From assembly GCA_036563645.1 (NCBI GenBank), contig DATCMA010000062.1, positions 9,892 through 73,891 on the forward strand: DNA of 64,000 nucleotides, written 5' to 3'. The notes beneath the pieces were generated by a model. The model did not search any database and was not told where the DNA came from. It saw nothing but the letters and a program-made list of their open reading frames with translations. Below, piece after piece: positions 17,935 through 26,528 of this stretch. The DNA is from DATCMA01 sp036563645 (GTDB lineage Bacteria > Actinomycetota > Actinomycetes > Mycobacteriales > Micromonosporaceae). The first letter of the stretch is position 1. Each line of letters starts with the position of its first letter. The position numbers were made by a program, and so were the translations under genes.

Positions 17935-19209
17935 CTACCCGTTGCGGCGCGCCCGCCACCAGGTCGTGGAGAGGAGTCCGAGGAGCAGGACGGCCACCAC
18001 GGAGATCGCGATCCCGTTGCGCAACGCGAGCGCTGTGGAGTCCGTGGCGGTCTCCGCCTGGAGTGGATACGGGGAAACCGTTGCGGTGGGCTTCGGATTG
18101 ACTAGTTCCTCCGCTTCCTCTGGGGTGATGAGCCGGCCCACTGCCGCCTCCCGCGGCAGGGAGAAACCCCAGTCGAGCAGCTTCGCCCCCTGTTCCCAGC
18201 CGCGCAGCGGCTGGGCTTCCGCGCCGAGCAGGGTGACGACGAGTTTCCGGCCATTGCGCTCCGCGGCACCGACGTACGTGTGCCGGGCGAGGTCGGTGTA
18301 ACCGGTCTTGCCGCCCAGCGCGCCGGGGTATTCAGTGATGAGCGGGTTGTCGTTCTGCATCGCGAAACCCTTGGCGCCGACGTGGGGCTGTGCGGGCACC
18401 CGCGCGGTGCGCGTGGTGGCGTAACGGCGGAAGTCCTCCCGGGCGAAGCAGGCGCGCGCGATCAGCGCGAGGTCGTACGCCGTGGTGTACTGCCCGGGAC
18501 CATCCAAACCAGACGGTGTGGCGGCGTGGGTGGAGAAGGCGCCCAAGCGGCGCGCCTCGGCATTCATGGCCTTGACGCCCTCCGCGATGCTGCCGGCGCC
18601 CACTCGGGCCAAGGTGTTGGCCGCGTCGTTGCCGGAGTTGAGCATCAACCCTAGCCACAGGGTCTCGATGCGATACCGTCCCCCGCGGACCAGCCCCATC
18701 GCCGAGCTGCCGGGTTCGAAGTCCATGTCCTCGTCGGTGACCTCGACGACCTGGTCAGGATCCAACCGCGGCAGCATCGTGGCGGCGAGCAGGAGTTTTT
18801 GCACGCTCGCGGGTGCGGAACGCTCGTGGGCGCCGCATGCGCCGAGCACCGCGCCGGTGTCCAAGTCAGCGACCAACCACGAGGTCGCGGTGATCGCCGG
18901 CGGCGTGGGCGCCCCGTCGGGGATCGCCAGTCCGGGGGTCTGGAGCGCCTCGCCCCCCACCACCGGGAGGCTCGGATCCCGGCTCGGTGCGGGCGACCGG
19001 GCCGGCCGGGGCACCTTGACCGTCGGACAGGGGCGGTAGGAGCGCGCAGAGAGGGGTTCGGTGAGGCCTCGGCTCGTCGCCGCGTGAGCCGGTGGTGATA
19101 CCGGAATGATCGCGACCGCGGCCACGGCGACCGCGGCCGCGACGCCGCTGCGGACCCGGCGAGGACGCCAGGTGCGCAACCGGTGTGAGGAACGCGTTGC
19201 GATCGTCAC
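17935..19209 (-). CDS. D-alanyl-D-alanine carboxypeptidase (PBP5-like), membrane anchored
   Basis: A 424-aa exported penicillin-binding protein of the S11 family, which trims the terminal D-Ala from peptidoglycan stem peptides. A signal peptide (VAAAVAVAAVAIIPVSPPAHA) follows a basic N-terminus. The active-site motifs are S135-V-Q-K138, S192-G-N and K301-T-G. A C-terminal membrane segment (VVAVLLLGLLSTTWW) with a basic tail anchors the enzyme. The frame extends to 19404, but the added residues are Arg-rich and unlike any signal; GTG 19209 places the signal peptide correctly. It runs in the same direction as the upstream permease, 256 bp away. Confidence 0.9.
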   Translation of the reverse strand: MTIATRSSHRLRTWRPRRVRSGVAAAVAVAAVAIIPVSPPAHAATSRGLTEPLSARSYRPCPTVKVPRPARSPAPSRDPSLPVVGGEALQTPGLAIPDGAPTPPAITATSWLVADLDTGAVLGACGAHERSAPASVQKLLLAATMLPRLDPDQVVEVTDEDMDFEPGSSAMGLVRGGRYRIETLWLGLMLNSGNDAANTLARVGAGSIAEGVKAMNAEARRLGAFSTHAATPSGLDGPGQYTTAYDLALIARACFAREDFRRYATTRTARVPAQPHVGAKGFAMQNDNPLITEYPGALGGKTGYTDLARHTYVGAAERNGRKLVVTLLGAEAQPLRGWEQGAKLLDWGFSLPREAAVGRLITPEEAEELVNPKPTATVSPYPLQAETATDSTALALRNGIAISVVAVLLLGLLSTTWWRARRNG

Positions 19210-19465
19210 GGCACCTACCCGGTCATGGAGGACGGGATCCACCGGCGCGGGCCGCCGGGGACGCGACGGTGGGGTCGCCCGTCGGGCTGCTGACCGCGTC
19301 ACGCGCGCGGTCACGGATTGTCGAAGGTGCGTCTGACAGGCGCAGCTTACGCTTCCGGCCGTACCGCGCCAGGCGCTTCCCCACGCCGCAGCCCTGATAG
19401 CCAACCTTCCCGCGCCGATTGCGTGGATCGTCCGTCGAACGGTCTGACCTTCCGGCGAGCGACGA

Positions 19466-20797
19466 TCAGCCGGCGGCGGGCGCGGTACCCCGCAACCGGG
19501 CGATCCAGCGCATGAGGTGGTAGACCACGATCGCCGCGGCGCTGCCGATGGCGATCCCGTTGAAGGACAGGTCCCCCACGGTCACCGTGTAGTCCGCGGC
19601 CCCGATGATGACGGCGACGGCCGCGGTGGTGAGGTTCGTCGGGTCCTGGAAGTTGACTCGGTTGTCAATCCAGATACGGGCGCCGAGCACCGCGATCATG
19701 CCGTAGAGCACCGTGGTCGCGCCGCCGAGCACCCCGGCGGGCACGGTGAGGATGAGCGCACCGAACTTCGGGCTCATGCCGAGCAGGATCGCCACCACGG
19801 CCGCCACCGCGTACGCCGCGGTGGAGTAGACGCGCGTCGCCGCCATCACGCCGATGTTCTCGGCGTAGGTCGTCGTGCCCGAACCGCCGCCGGAGCCGGC
19901 GAGCATGGTGGCGAGCCCGTCGCCGACCAGCGCCCGCCCCATGACCGGGTCGAGGTTGCGGTCGGTCATCGCGGCGACCGCCTTGACGTGTCCGGCGTTC
20001 TCCGCGATGAGCACCACCACGACCGGGGCGACGAGCGCGATGGCGTTCCAGGTGAACGTGGGGGCGTGGAACTCGGGCCACCCGATCCAGTCAGCGGTGG
20101 CGAGGGTGCGGGTCGCCTCCGGGTCGAGCGCGCCGGTGACCGCGGCGAAGATCCAGCCGACGATCACCCCAAGCAAGATCGACAGTCGACTGAGGAAACC
20201 GCGGAAGACCACCGTGGCCAGCAGGATCGCGGCGAGTGTGACCAGCGCGACCCAGGGCTGGGCCTTGACACCTCCGCTACCGCCGCCGTCCCAGGCCACC
20301 GGCGCGAGGTTGAGGCCGATCAGCGCGACGATCGCCCCGGTGACCACCGGTGGCATCACCGCGTCGATCCAGCGAGCGCCCGCCCAGTGGACGATCAGCC
20401 CAACCAGGGCGAGGAGCGCCCCGGCGACCACGATGCCGCCGAGCGCTGGCCCAATGTCCCCGTCGACGGTGGCGGCCAGCACCGGGGCGATGAAGGCGAA
20501 CGAGGAGCCGAGGTACGAGGGCACCCGGTTGCGGGTGATCACCAGGAACAGGAGCGTCCCCAGACCGGAGAAGAACAGCGTGGTGGCTGGGGGAAACCCG
20601 GTGATGAGGGGGACGGTGAACGTCGCGCCGAACATGGCGACGACGTGCTGCGCGCCGACGCCGATCGTCCGCGGCCACGAGAGCCGCTCGTGGGGGTGGA
20701 CGACCTCACCTGGGCGGACGTGTTTGCCGTCGCCGTGCAGCGACCACAGCCTGGGGCGGGTGGTGGTGGAGTCAGATCTCGTCATCGGTGGGAACAC
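19466..20797 (-). CDS. Uracil/xanthine permease (NCS2 family, UraA-like)
   Basis: A 443-aa permease with about 12-14 membrane segments. The NCS2 signature GSGTTTYAENIGVMAATRVY and the core Glu in VVVVLIAENAGHVKAV favour a uracil-type transporter (UraA/PyrP) over a purine one. The frame opens at 20836. I prefer GTG 20797, which has the SD GAAGGA just upstream; ATG 20785 is another possibility. There are no pyrimidine genes beside it, so substrate preference rests on motifs alone. Confidence 0.85.
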   Translation of the reverse strand: MFPPMTRSDSTTTRPRLWSLHGDGKHVRPGEVVHPHERLSWPRTIGVGAQHVVAMFGATFTVPLITGFPPATTLFFSGLGTLLFLVITRNRVPSYLGSSFAFIAPVLAATVDGDIGPALGGIVVAGALLALVGLIVHWAGARWIDAVMPPVVTGAIVALIGLNLAPVAWDGGGSGGVKAQPWVALVTLAAILLATVVFRGFLSRLSILLGVIVGWIFAAVTGALDPEATRTLATADWIGWPEFHAPTFTWNAIALVAPVVVVLIAENAGHVKAVAAMTDRNLDPVMGRALVGDGLATMLAGSGGGSGTTTYAENIGVMAATRVYSTAAYAVAAVVAILLGMSPKFGALILTVPAGVLGGATTVLYGMIAVLGARIWIDNRVNFQDPTNLTTAAVAVIIGAADYTVTVGDLSFNGIAIGSAAAIVVYHLMRWIARLRGTAPAAG

Positions 20798-21031
20798 GCT
20801 TCCTTCACGCTCGTGCGACACGGGACGCGCGGGCACCGCCGTGGCGCGTACCGGACCGGAGAGTACCCACCGTGATCATCTGACCGAATGGTGTGGCCCC
20901 CTGTTCCCTCGTGTGACTGAGGTCGTCACCCCCACGCGTGACGGCGTCCGTCCGCGCCCGTGTCCCGCCCCGGGGACCCCGCCGAGGTCGGCGCGCCGCC
21001 TTGGCAGGGGGTGGCGCGCGTCGGCCGCCGG

Positions 21032-21601
21032 TCATCGGCCTGGCATGAGCATTCCCTTCATCCGGCTGCGCATGCCCTTCGCGACCTGACCGGGCCGCTG
21101 CTGCTCGCCGGCGAAGGAGGTCATGACGACGAGCGCTCCGGTCAGCAGGGGAATGGCCCACTGGATGGCGCGCAGCCGCTTCTGCGCCATGGCGACCTCT
21201 TCGGGTGTCTGCTCGCTCGGTTCGGTCACCCCTTTGACAGGGGTGCCGTTCGCGTTCTCGATCCTCTTGCCGAGCGCACGGCCGTAGCCGGTGGCGCCGA
21301 GAGCCGCGAGGGTGAGGGCGGTCTTCGCGGCGCTCATCGTGCCGACCCCGGCCTGACCAGCGAGGCGCTTGCGCTCGGTGAGGAGCTGCCCGGTGGCGCC
21401 AATGAGGTGCGCGCCGATCGCGGCCGCGTTCACCGGGGTCCACTTTGACCAGCCGAGGGACGCGAGACTGCTCCGCTCCGCGGGATCCTTGGCGTGACTG
21501 GCGGCGCGGTTCAGACCGATCGCGCCCATCAAGGAGCCACCAAACCAGGCGGCCAGGCCGACGTCGTGCATCGAACGCAGTGCGGTGTGACGCTCGTTCA
21601 T
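21032..21601 (-). CDS. Small membrane protein of unknown function
   Basis: A 189-aa protein with about four hydrophobic stretches (AAWFGGSLMGAIGL, AAAIGAHLIGATGQLL, AAKTALTLAALGATG, AIQWAIPLLTGALVVM) and a basic C-terminus ending MRSRMKGMLMPGR. The N-terminus MNERHTALRSMHDVGLAAWF looks like a conserved actinobacterial family, but I know no function for it. I chose ATG 21601 because of the GGGGGAG ribosome-binding site 5 nt before it; the much longer upstream frame is antisense to the GH65 gene. Divergent from the GH65 phosphorylase. Confidence 0.75.
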   Translation of the reverse strand: MNERHTALRSMHDVGLAAWFGGSLMGAIGLNRAASHAKDPAERSSLASLGWSKWTPVNAAAIGAHLIGATGQLLTERKRLAGQAGVGTMSAAKTALTLAALGATGYGRALGKRIENANGTPVKGVTEPSEQTPEEVAMAQKRLRAIQWAIPLLTGALVVMTSFAGEQQRPGQVAKGMRSRMKGMLMPGR

Positions 21602-21757
21602 GACTCTCCCCCGTGCTCGTGCGACGCGCAGCCGGCTACCCACTTCCGGACGGGATATGCCTGGCTGTCGCCGCGACCCGGGGCGATCGCCGGGGGATGG
21701 GGAGGTGTACCCGGGCTCACGAGGGGAACCCCGCTCACGGCGATCAGGAGGTGTGCT

Positions 21758-24196
21758 ATGGCGGACGTCGGCTGCGAGCTCTGTGCAGCGGACACTCCAG
21801 CCGAGTGGGTGCTGACTTACCAGGACGGCGACCCGGGCGAGGAGCGCGCTCGGGAAACGATGCTGACCGTCGGTAACGGCTACCTCGCAACCCGAGGTGC
21901 GGCGCCCGAGGCGGTCGCCGACGCTCACCACTATCCCGGTACCTACGTCGCCGGCATCTACAACCGGCTGACCTCCGTCGTGGACGGACAGACGCGGGAG
22001 GACGAGAGCATCGTCAACCTGCCGAACTGGCTGCCGGTGACGTTCCGACCCGTGCGGGGACGGTGGTTCGCGCCGGGGGTGTGGGAGCGAGCACACGAGC
22101 ACACCGCGCTCGAGCTGCGACGCGGCGTGATGCACCGCGAGATCGTGGTCATCGATGACAAGGGGCGGCGGAGCCGCATCCGTCAGAGTCGACTGGTGTC
22201 GATGGCCGCCCCACACGTCGCCGCGTTGGAGACCCGGATCATCCCCGAGAACTGGTCGGGACGCATCGAGCTTCGGTTCGGTTTGGACGGTCGGGTCGCC
22301 AACACCAACGTTCCGACCTTCGCCGGTCTCGCCAACCAGCACCTCAATGTCACCGAGACCGGCTGCGACGGGGAACACCTGATGTGGCTGGTGGCCGAGA
22401 CGGTCAACTCGAAGCTGCGGGTGGCGGAAGTCGCCCGGACGATGATCTACCAGGGTGGGCTGGAGCAGCGGGCGGATCGCCGTACCCTCAGCGAGCCCGG
22501 GTTCATCGGCCAAGCCCTCGAAGTCGACATCGGTCAGGGCGAAGAGGTGGTGATCGACAAGTGCGTCGCCATCTACACGTCTCGAGACCGGGCGATCGCT
22601 GAGCCGCTCGTCGCCGCCCGCGAGGAGATCGCCTACGCGTCCTCGTTCGAGGATCTGCTCCACGCGCACGCCGCCGCCTGGAACCGGTTGTGGCAGCGGT
22701 TCCGCGTGGAGCTGGAGGACCGGGACGACATGCGGCTACCGGTTAACGTCCACATCTTCCACCTCTTGCAGACCTTGTCGCCGCACACCGCCGACCTCGA
22801 CGCGGGGGTTCCGGCGGCTGGGCTGCACGGGGAGTCGTACCGGGGGCACATCTTCTGGGACGAGCTCTTCGTGCTGCCCTTCCTTAACTTCCGCTTGCCG
22901 GAGCTGACCCGCGCCCTCCTGCGCTACCGGCACCGCCGCCTTCCCCAGGCGCGCCGCCGTGCTGCGGCGTTGGGGATGAAGGGCGCCCTCTTCCCCTGGG
23001 AGAGCGGCAGCGACGGCCGCGAGGAGACGCCACGCGCGTCGTGGAATCCCCACGCCGGCCGGTGGCGGCAGGACTTCTCAAGCCGGCAGTACCACGTCAA
23101 CTGCGCGATCGCCTACAACGTGTGGCAGTACTGGCAGGTCACCGGCGATTTCGGCTTTCTCGCCTCGTACGGCGCGGAGCTGCTGTTCGAGGTCGCCCGC
23201 TTCGCCGCGAGCATCGCGACCTACTCGCCGGCGGACGACCGGTACGACATTCGGGGCGTCATGGGGCCCGACGAGTTCCACGACGGCTACCCCGAACAGC
23301 CGGGGTGGGGCATCGACAACTCGGCGTACGTCAACATCATGACCGCCTGGACGCTGGCGCGGGCGCTGGATGCGCACGAGTTGCTCGGTGCCCATCGGAG
23401 TGACCAGCTATGGCAAGGGCTTCAGCTCTCGGAGTCTGAGCTCGAGAAGTGGGACCACATCTCGCGTCGGCTCCGGCTGCACTTCTTCCCCAACGGGATC
23501 CTGGAGCAGTTCGAGGGCTACCACGAGCTCGCCGAGTTGGACTGGGATGACTTTGCCCGCCGCCACGGGGACCTCAAGAAGCTGGGCATGATCCTGGAGG
23601 CGGAGGGCGATACGCCGAATCGGTATCAGGCGTGCAAGCAGGCGGACGTCCTCATGCTGCTGTACCTGTTCAGCGCCGAGGAGCTGACCGAGCTCATCCA
23701 CCGGCTGGGCTATCCGTTCGATCCCGCGATCATCCCAGAAATGATCGACTTCTACATGCGACGGACGTCGCACGGTTCGAGCCTCAGCCGAATCGCGCAC
23801 TCCTGGGTGCTATCCCGCACGGACCGGTCCCGGTCGTGGCGGATGCTGTGCGAAGCGCTGGAGAACGACATCGCCAACAAGCAGTCCGGTAGCACCAGTG
23901 AGGGCATTCACCTTGGCGCCATGGCCGGCACGCTGGACATCCTCCAACGCGGCTACACCGGACTGGACACGCGGCACGACATGCTGTGGCTCAACCCGAT
24001 GGTTCCGGAGGAGCTCCGGTCGCTCAACATCGACGTGCGCTACCGGGGCCAGTGGATCAACCTGCGGGTGAATGAGTCCGAGGTCACCGTCCGGGCGTTG
24101 CCCGGCGGTGGACACACCACGTCCAAAGTGGTCATCCGCGACAAGGTCTACGAACTCCAGCCCGGCGGGACGATCACCGTACCGCGTGACGAGTGA
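21758..24196 (+). CDS. Glycoside hydrolase family 65 protein (alpha-glucan disaccharide phosphorylase type)
   Basis: An 812-aa GH65 enzyme. Domain order: N-terminal beta-sandwich (from residue 20, with TVGNGYLATRGA), linker helices, the (alpha/alpha)6 catalytic barrel (about 330-690) and a C-terminal beta-sheet domain. The general-acid glutamate is Glu506 in GVMGPDEFHDG. Phosphate-binding elements HGSSLS and SGSTSEGIHLGAM are present, so it is predicted to phosphorolyse trehalose, maltose, kojibiose or a related disaccharide to beta-glucose-1-phosphate. SD AGGAGG lies 5 nt before the ATG. No beta-phosphoglucomutase is fused or adjacent, which is unusual. The exact substrate cannot be called. 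Confidence 0.88.
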   Translation: MADVGCELCAADTPAEWVLTYQDGDPGEERARETMLTVGNGYLATRGAAPEAVADAHHYPGTYVAGIYNRLTSVVDGQTREDESIVNLPNWLPVTFRPVRGRWFAPGVWERAHEHTALELRRGVMHREIVVIDDKGRRSRIRQSRLVSMAAPHVAALETRIIPENWSGRIELRFGLDGRVANTNVPTFAGLANQHLNVTETGCDGEHLMWLVAETVNSKLRVAEVARTMIYQGGLEQRADRRTLSEPGFIGQALEVDIGQGEEVVIDKCVAIYTSRDRAIAEPLVAAREEIAYASSFEDLLHAHAAAWNRLWQRFRVELEDRDDMRLPVNVHIFHLLQTLSPHTADLDAGVPAAGLHGESYRGHIFWDELFVLPFLNFRLPELTRALLRYRHRRLPQARRRAAALGMKGALFPWESGSDGREETPRASWNPHAGRWRQDFSSRQYHVNCAIAYNVWQYWQVTGDFGFLASYGAELLFEVARFAASIATYSPADDRYDIRGVMGPDEFHDGYPEQPGWGIDNSAYVNIMTAWTLARALDAHELLGAHRSDQLWQGLQLSESELEKWDHISRRLRLHFFPNGILEQFEGYHELAELDWDDFARRHGDLKKLGMILEAEGDTPNRYQACKQADVLMLLYLFSAEELTELIHRLGYPFDPAIIPEMIDFYMRRTSHGSSLSRIAHSWVLSRTDRSRSWRMLCEALENDIANKQSGSTSEGIHLGAMAGTLDILQRGYTGLDTRHDMLWLNPMVPEELRSLNIDVRYRGQWINLRVNESEVTVRALPGGGHTTSKVVIRDKVYELQPGGTITVPRDE

Positions 24197-24208
24197 GCGC
24201 GCCGCGGT

Positions 24209-24931
24209 CTAGCTGACCGGCGTGCCCCACAGCCAGGAGACACCACGGTCGATGACGGCCTGGGGCACCTCGTGCCCGCCGTCGAACTCCTGGTAGGTGA
24301 CCTCGTACTCCAGGCTGGTCAGGCGGGAGACGAGGTGACGGCTGCACTGGTCGATGGGGAGGACCCGGTCACCGGTGCCGTGTGCGATGTAGATGCGCGG
24401 CCGACCGTGCACCACCATGGGCGCGGCGAAGCCCGGAGAGAACGCCAACACCGCGTCGAAGAGGTCGCCGTTGGTGAGGCCGAGGGTGAGGGCGTACGAG
24501 GCCCCGTCGGAGAATCCGCCGATGATCATTTCGGAGACGGGGTACGAGTCGAGGATCTCCTCGAGGACGCGGTCGATCCGTCGCACGTCCACACCGAACC
24601 CGTCCACGATGAGGTCCCAGGTGGTTCCGGCGGATTTCGGCGCGACGAGGAGAATCCGGTGGCGGTCGGCGATCGAAAGCAGCAAGTTGAGGCCATCCCG
24701 AGGTGAGCCACCCGCCCCGTGGAACACCACGGCGAGGCGGTAGGGCCGGCCGTCGACGGGCTCGGGGACATAGGCGAGCGCCAGGAGTTCCCCGGTGGGG
24801 CCGTCCAGCGGGAGGAGTCCCGCCGTCGAGGAGGGAGAGATCGGCGGACCGGGCCGTACCGTCAACCGTCCATGGCCGGAGTTCTCCGCGGGCTGCGGAT
24901 GCGGTCTGACCGGTTCTCTCACCTGGCTCAC
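24209..24931 (-). CDS. Alpha/beta-hydrolase, carboxylesterase/phospholipase type
   Basis: A 240-aa cytoplasmic serine hydrolase. The oxyanion motif is VVFHGAGGSP, the nucleophile Ser141 in GGFSDGAS, the acid Asp188 in HGTGDRVLP and the base His220 in FDGGHEVP. The sequence resembles the carboxylesterase/phospholipase (PF02230) or polyhydroxyalkanoate-depolymerase-like groups. GTG start with SD GAGGAG. It is convergent with the GH65 gene, with only 12 bp between stops. Substrate unknown. Confidence 0.82.
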   Translation of the reverse strand: MSQVREPVRPHPQPAENSGHGRLTVRPGPPISPSSTAGLLPLDGPTGELLALAYVPEPVDGRPYRLAVVFHGAGGSPRDGLNLLLSIADRHRILLVAPKSAGTTWDLIVDGFGVDVRRIDRVLEEILDSYPVSEMIIGGFSDGASYALTLGLTNGDLFDAVLAFSPGFAAPMVVHGRPRIYIAHGTGDRVLPIDQCSRHLVSRLTSLEYEVTYQEFDGGHEVPQAVIDRGVSWLWGTPVS

Positions 24932-25115
24932 GACTCCTCAGCGTTCGAGCGGGATACCCATGCCCTAGCGCGGAGCGGGTACCCCGATCCCGCCGCGCCA
25001 TGCCGAGGAGACGCGCCCGGGGATCGTGGCCCGCGGCAGACGCGCGCCCAGCGCCGCCGGGTGGCGACGCTGGGCGGGACGACCGCGGTGAACAGCCGCT
25101 GGCCGCGGGCGGTGC

Positions 25116-25334
25116 TTACCCCACCGCCACGAGCCGCTTCTTCAGCAGCTCCTTGCCCTGCTCACCGGCTTTCAGGCTGTTGTGCTGGATCTTGCGGAAC
25201 CACTCGGCGAGCTCGGTGTCGCCCTCCTGTTCCGCGTCCCGGATGTAGTTCTCCATCCGCCACGCGTTCTCCAGGGACATGTGCAGGATGCTGAGCAGGT
25301 CGTAGTTCTTGTCCTTGACAGGGCTAGTGGGCAT
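25116..25334 (-). CDS. Conserved 72-aa helical protein of unknown function
   Basis: A short, charged, probably all-helical protein (VKDKNYDLLSILHMSLENAW, then MENYIRDAEQEGDTELAEWF), with regularly spaced Glu, His and Asp reminiscent of ferritin-like small proteins. I recall close relatives across actinomycetes but no known role. I chose ATG 25334 because of SD CGGAGG 8 nt upstream; the frame runs far further upstream, antisense to the SDR gene, and that part is a shadow. Confidence 0.75.
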   Translation of the reverse strand: MPTSPVKDKNYDLLSILHMSLENAWRMENYIRDAEQEGDTELAEWFRKIQHNSLKAGEQGKELLKKRLVAVG

Positions 25335-25530
25335 CGCCAACCTCCGGGTGTTGTCGGTGTCCACACGTTTGCCCGCCACGCGGCCCGTTACGCATGGCAT
25401 CTGCCCCTCGCGACCCCGCCGGACGCCCGGCGGGCGAATCCCCGCAGCGGCTCTGATCCCACCGGCCCGAAAACCCGGTGTCTGGTCACGCTCGTGGTCG
25501 GCGACGACCATTCGACCGAAAATAGGGGGA

Positions 25531-25555
25531 GTTTGTCGTAATCCACCTCGGGTAT
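25531..25555 (+). promoter_or_regulatory. Sigma-B-type stress promoter of SDR gene
   Basis: GTTTGT (25531) and GGGTAT (25550-25555), with 15 nt between GTTT and GGGTAT, match the Streptomyces sigma-B/sigma-H consensus GNNT-N14-16-GGGTAY (from memory). The start codon is only 10 nt past the -10, so the transcript would be leaderless or nearly so. Confidence 0.65.
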
Positions 25556-25565
25556 TGGGTAGGAC

Positions 25566-26423
25566 ATGACCGTACCGGAACAGCCTCCGGCTCAGGAGCA
25601 ACCCTATCCCGGCGAAACCGATAAAATGCGGCCGCGTCCGCGGGACGAGATGGCGATGTACGTCGGCCGGGGTCTCCTCGACGGGCGCCGCGCGCTGATT
25701 ACCGGTGGCGATTCCGGAATTGGGCGGGCTGTCGCGGTGGCCTTCGCGAAAGAAGGTGCTGATGTGGCCATCGCGTACCTCTGTGAACACGGCGACGCGC
25801 GCCACACCGCGCGCCTGGTCGAGGCGGCCGGCCGCCGGTGTGTTCTCATCCCCGGAGACCTCGCCGAGCCTGAAGCCTGTCAGCGGGCCGTCGACACCAC
25901 GGTGGCGGAGCTCGGTGGGGTGGACGTCTTGGTGAACAACGTCGCCTATCAGCAAACCGCCGATTCCCTCGAAGGGATTTCCGCCGAGCAGTGGCAGCGG
26001 ACTTTTGACGTCAATATCCACAGCTACTATCACGTGACCAAGGCTGCACTGCCGCATATGCGGTCGGGTTCCGCCATTATCAATACCGCGTCCATCAATG
26101 GGCTCCGCGGAAATAAGCATCTCATTGACTATTCGGCGACAAAGGGCGCGGTCATTGCGTTCACGTACGCGTTGGCACAGGCGTTGCTCAACCGCGGAAT
26201 CCGCGTCAACTGCGTCGCACCCGGTCCGGTGTGGACCCCACTGATCCCCGCGACATTTCCCGCGGAGCGGGTCGAGGGATTCGGCGATCACGTGCCGATG
26301 AAGCGGCCGGCACACCCCGACGAGATCGCACCCTCGTACGTCTTCTTCGCCAGCGCGCAGCTCTCGTCCTACTACACCGGCGAGGTGTTGGCGCCTATCG
26401 GCGGACTCACCCTGCCCGGCTGA
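25566..26423 (+). CDS. Short-chain dehydrogenase/reductase, general-stress type (YghA/GSP39-like)
   Basis: A 285-aa classical SDR with the long N-terminal extension (PPAQEQPYPGETDKMRPRP) typical of the bacterial general-stress dehydrogenases. The NAD(P) motif TGGDSGIG is at 46-53, NNVAYQ at 124-129, and the catalytic set is Ser176, Tyr189 and Lys193 (YSATK). Substrate unknown; relatives are induced by salt, heat or ethanol. It has no proper SD, and the sigma-B-like promoter lies directly before it, fitting stress induction. Confidence 0.9.
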   Translation: MTVPEQPPAQEQPYPGETDKMRPRPRDEMAMYVGRGLLDGRRALITGGDSGIGRAVAVAFAKEGADVAIAYLCEHGDARHTARLVEAAGRRCVLIPGDLAEPEACQRAVDTTVAELGGVDVLVNNVAYQQTADSLEGISAEQWQRTFDVNIHSYYHVTKAALPHMRSGSAIINTASINGLRGNKHLIDYSATKGAVIAFTYALAQALLNRGIRVNCVAPGPVWTPLIPATFPAERVEGFGDHVPMKRPAHPDEIAPSYVFFASAQLSSYYTGEVLAPIGGLTLPG

Positions 26424-26528
26424 CTGGTTCCCAGTCGGCGGCCGTCGTGTCTGCGCGTAACCCGCCTCGCCACCGCATCGGGATTCTGAGAATTGGGCCT
26501 GGGACCGGGGAGGCAGCGAGGTGGGGCC

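Noticed and set aside
19517..20875. A 452-codon frame antisense to the uracil permease
   Set aside because: Composition is almost all Gly/Arg/Asp/Glu and it mirrors a clear NCS2 permease on the opposite strand.
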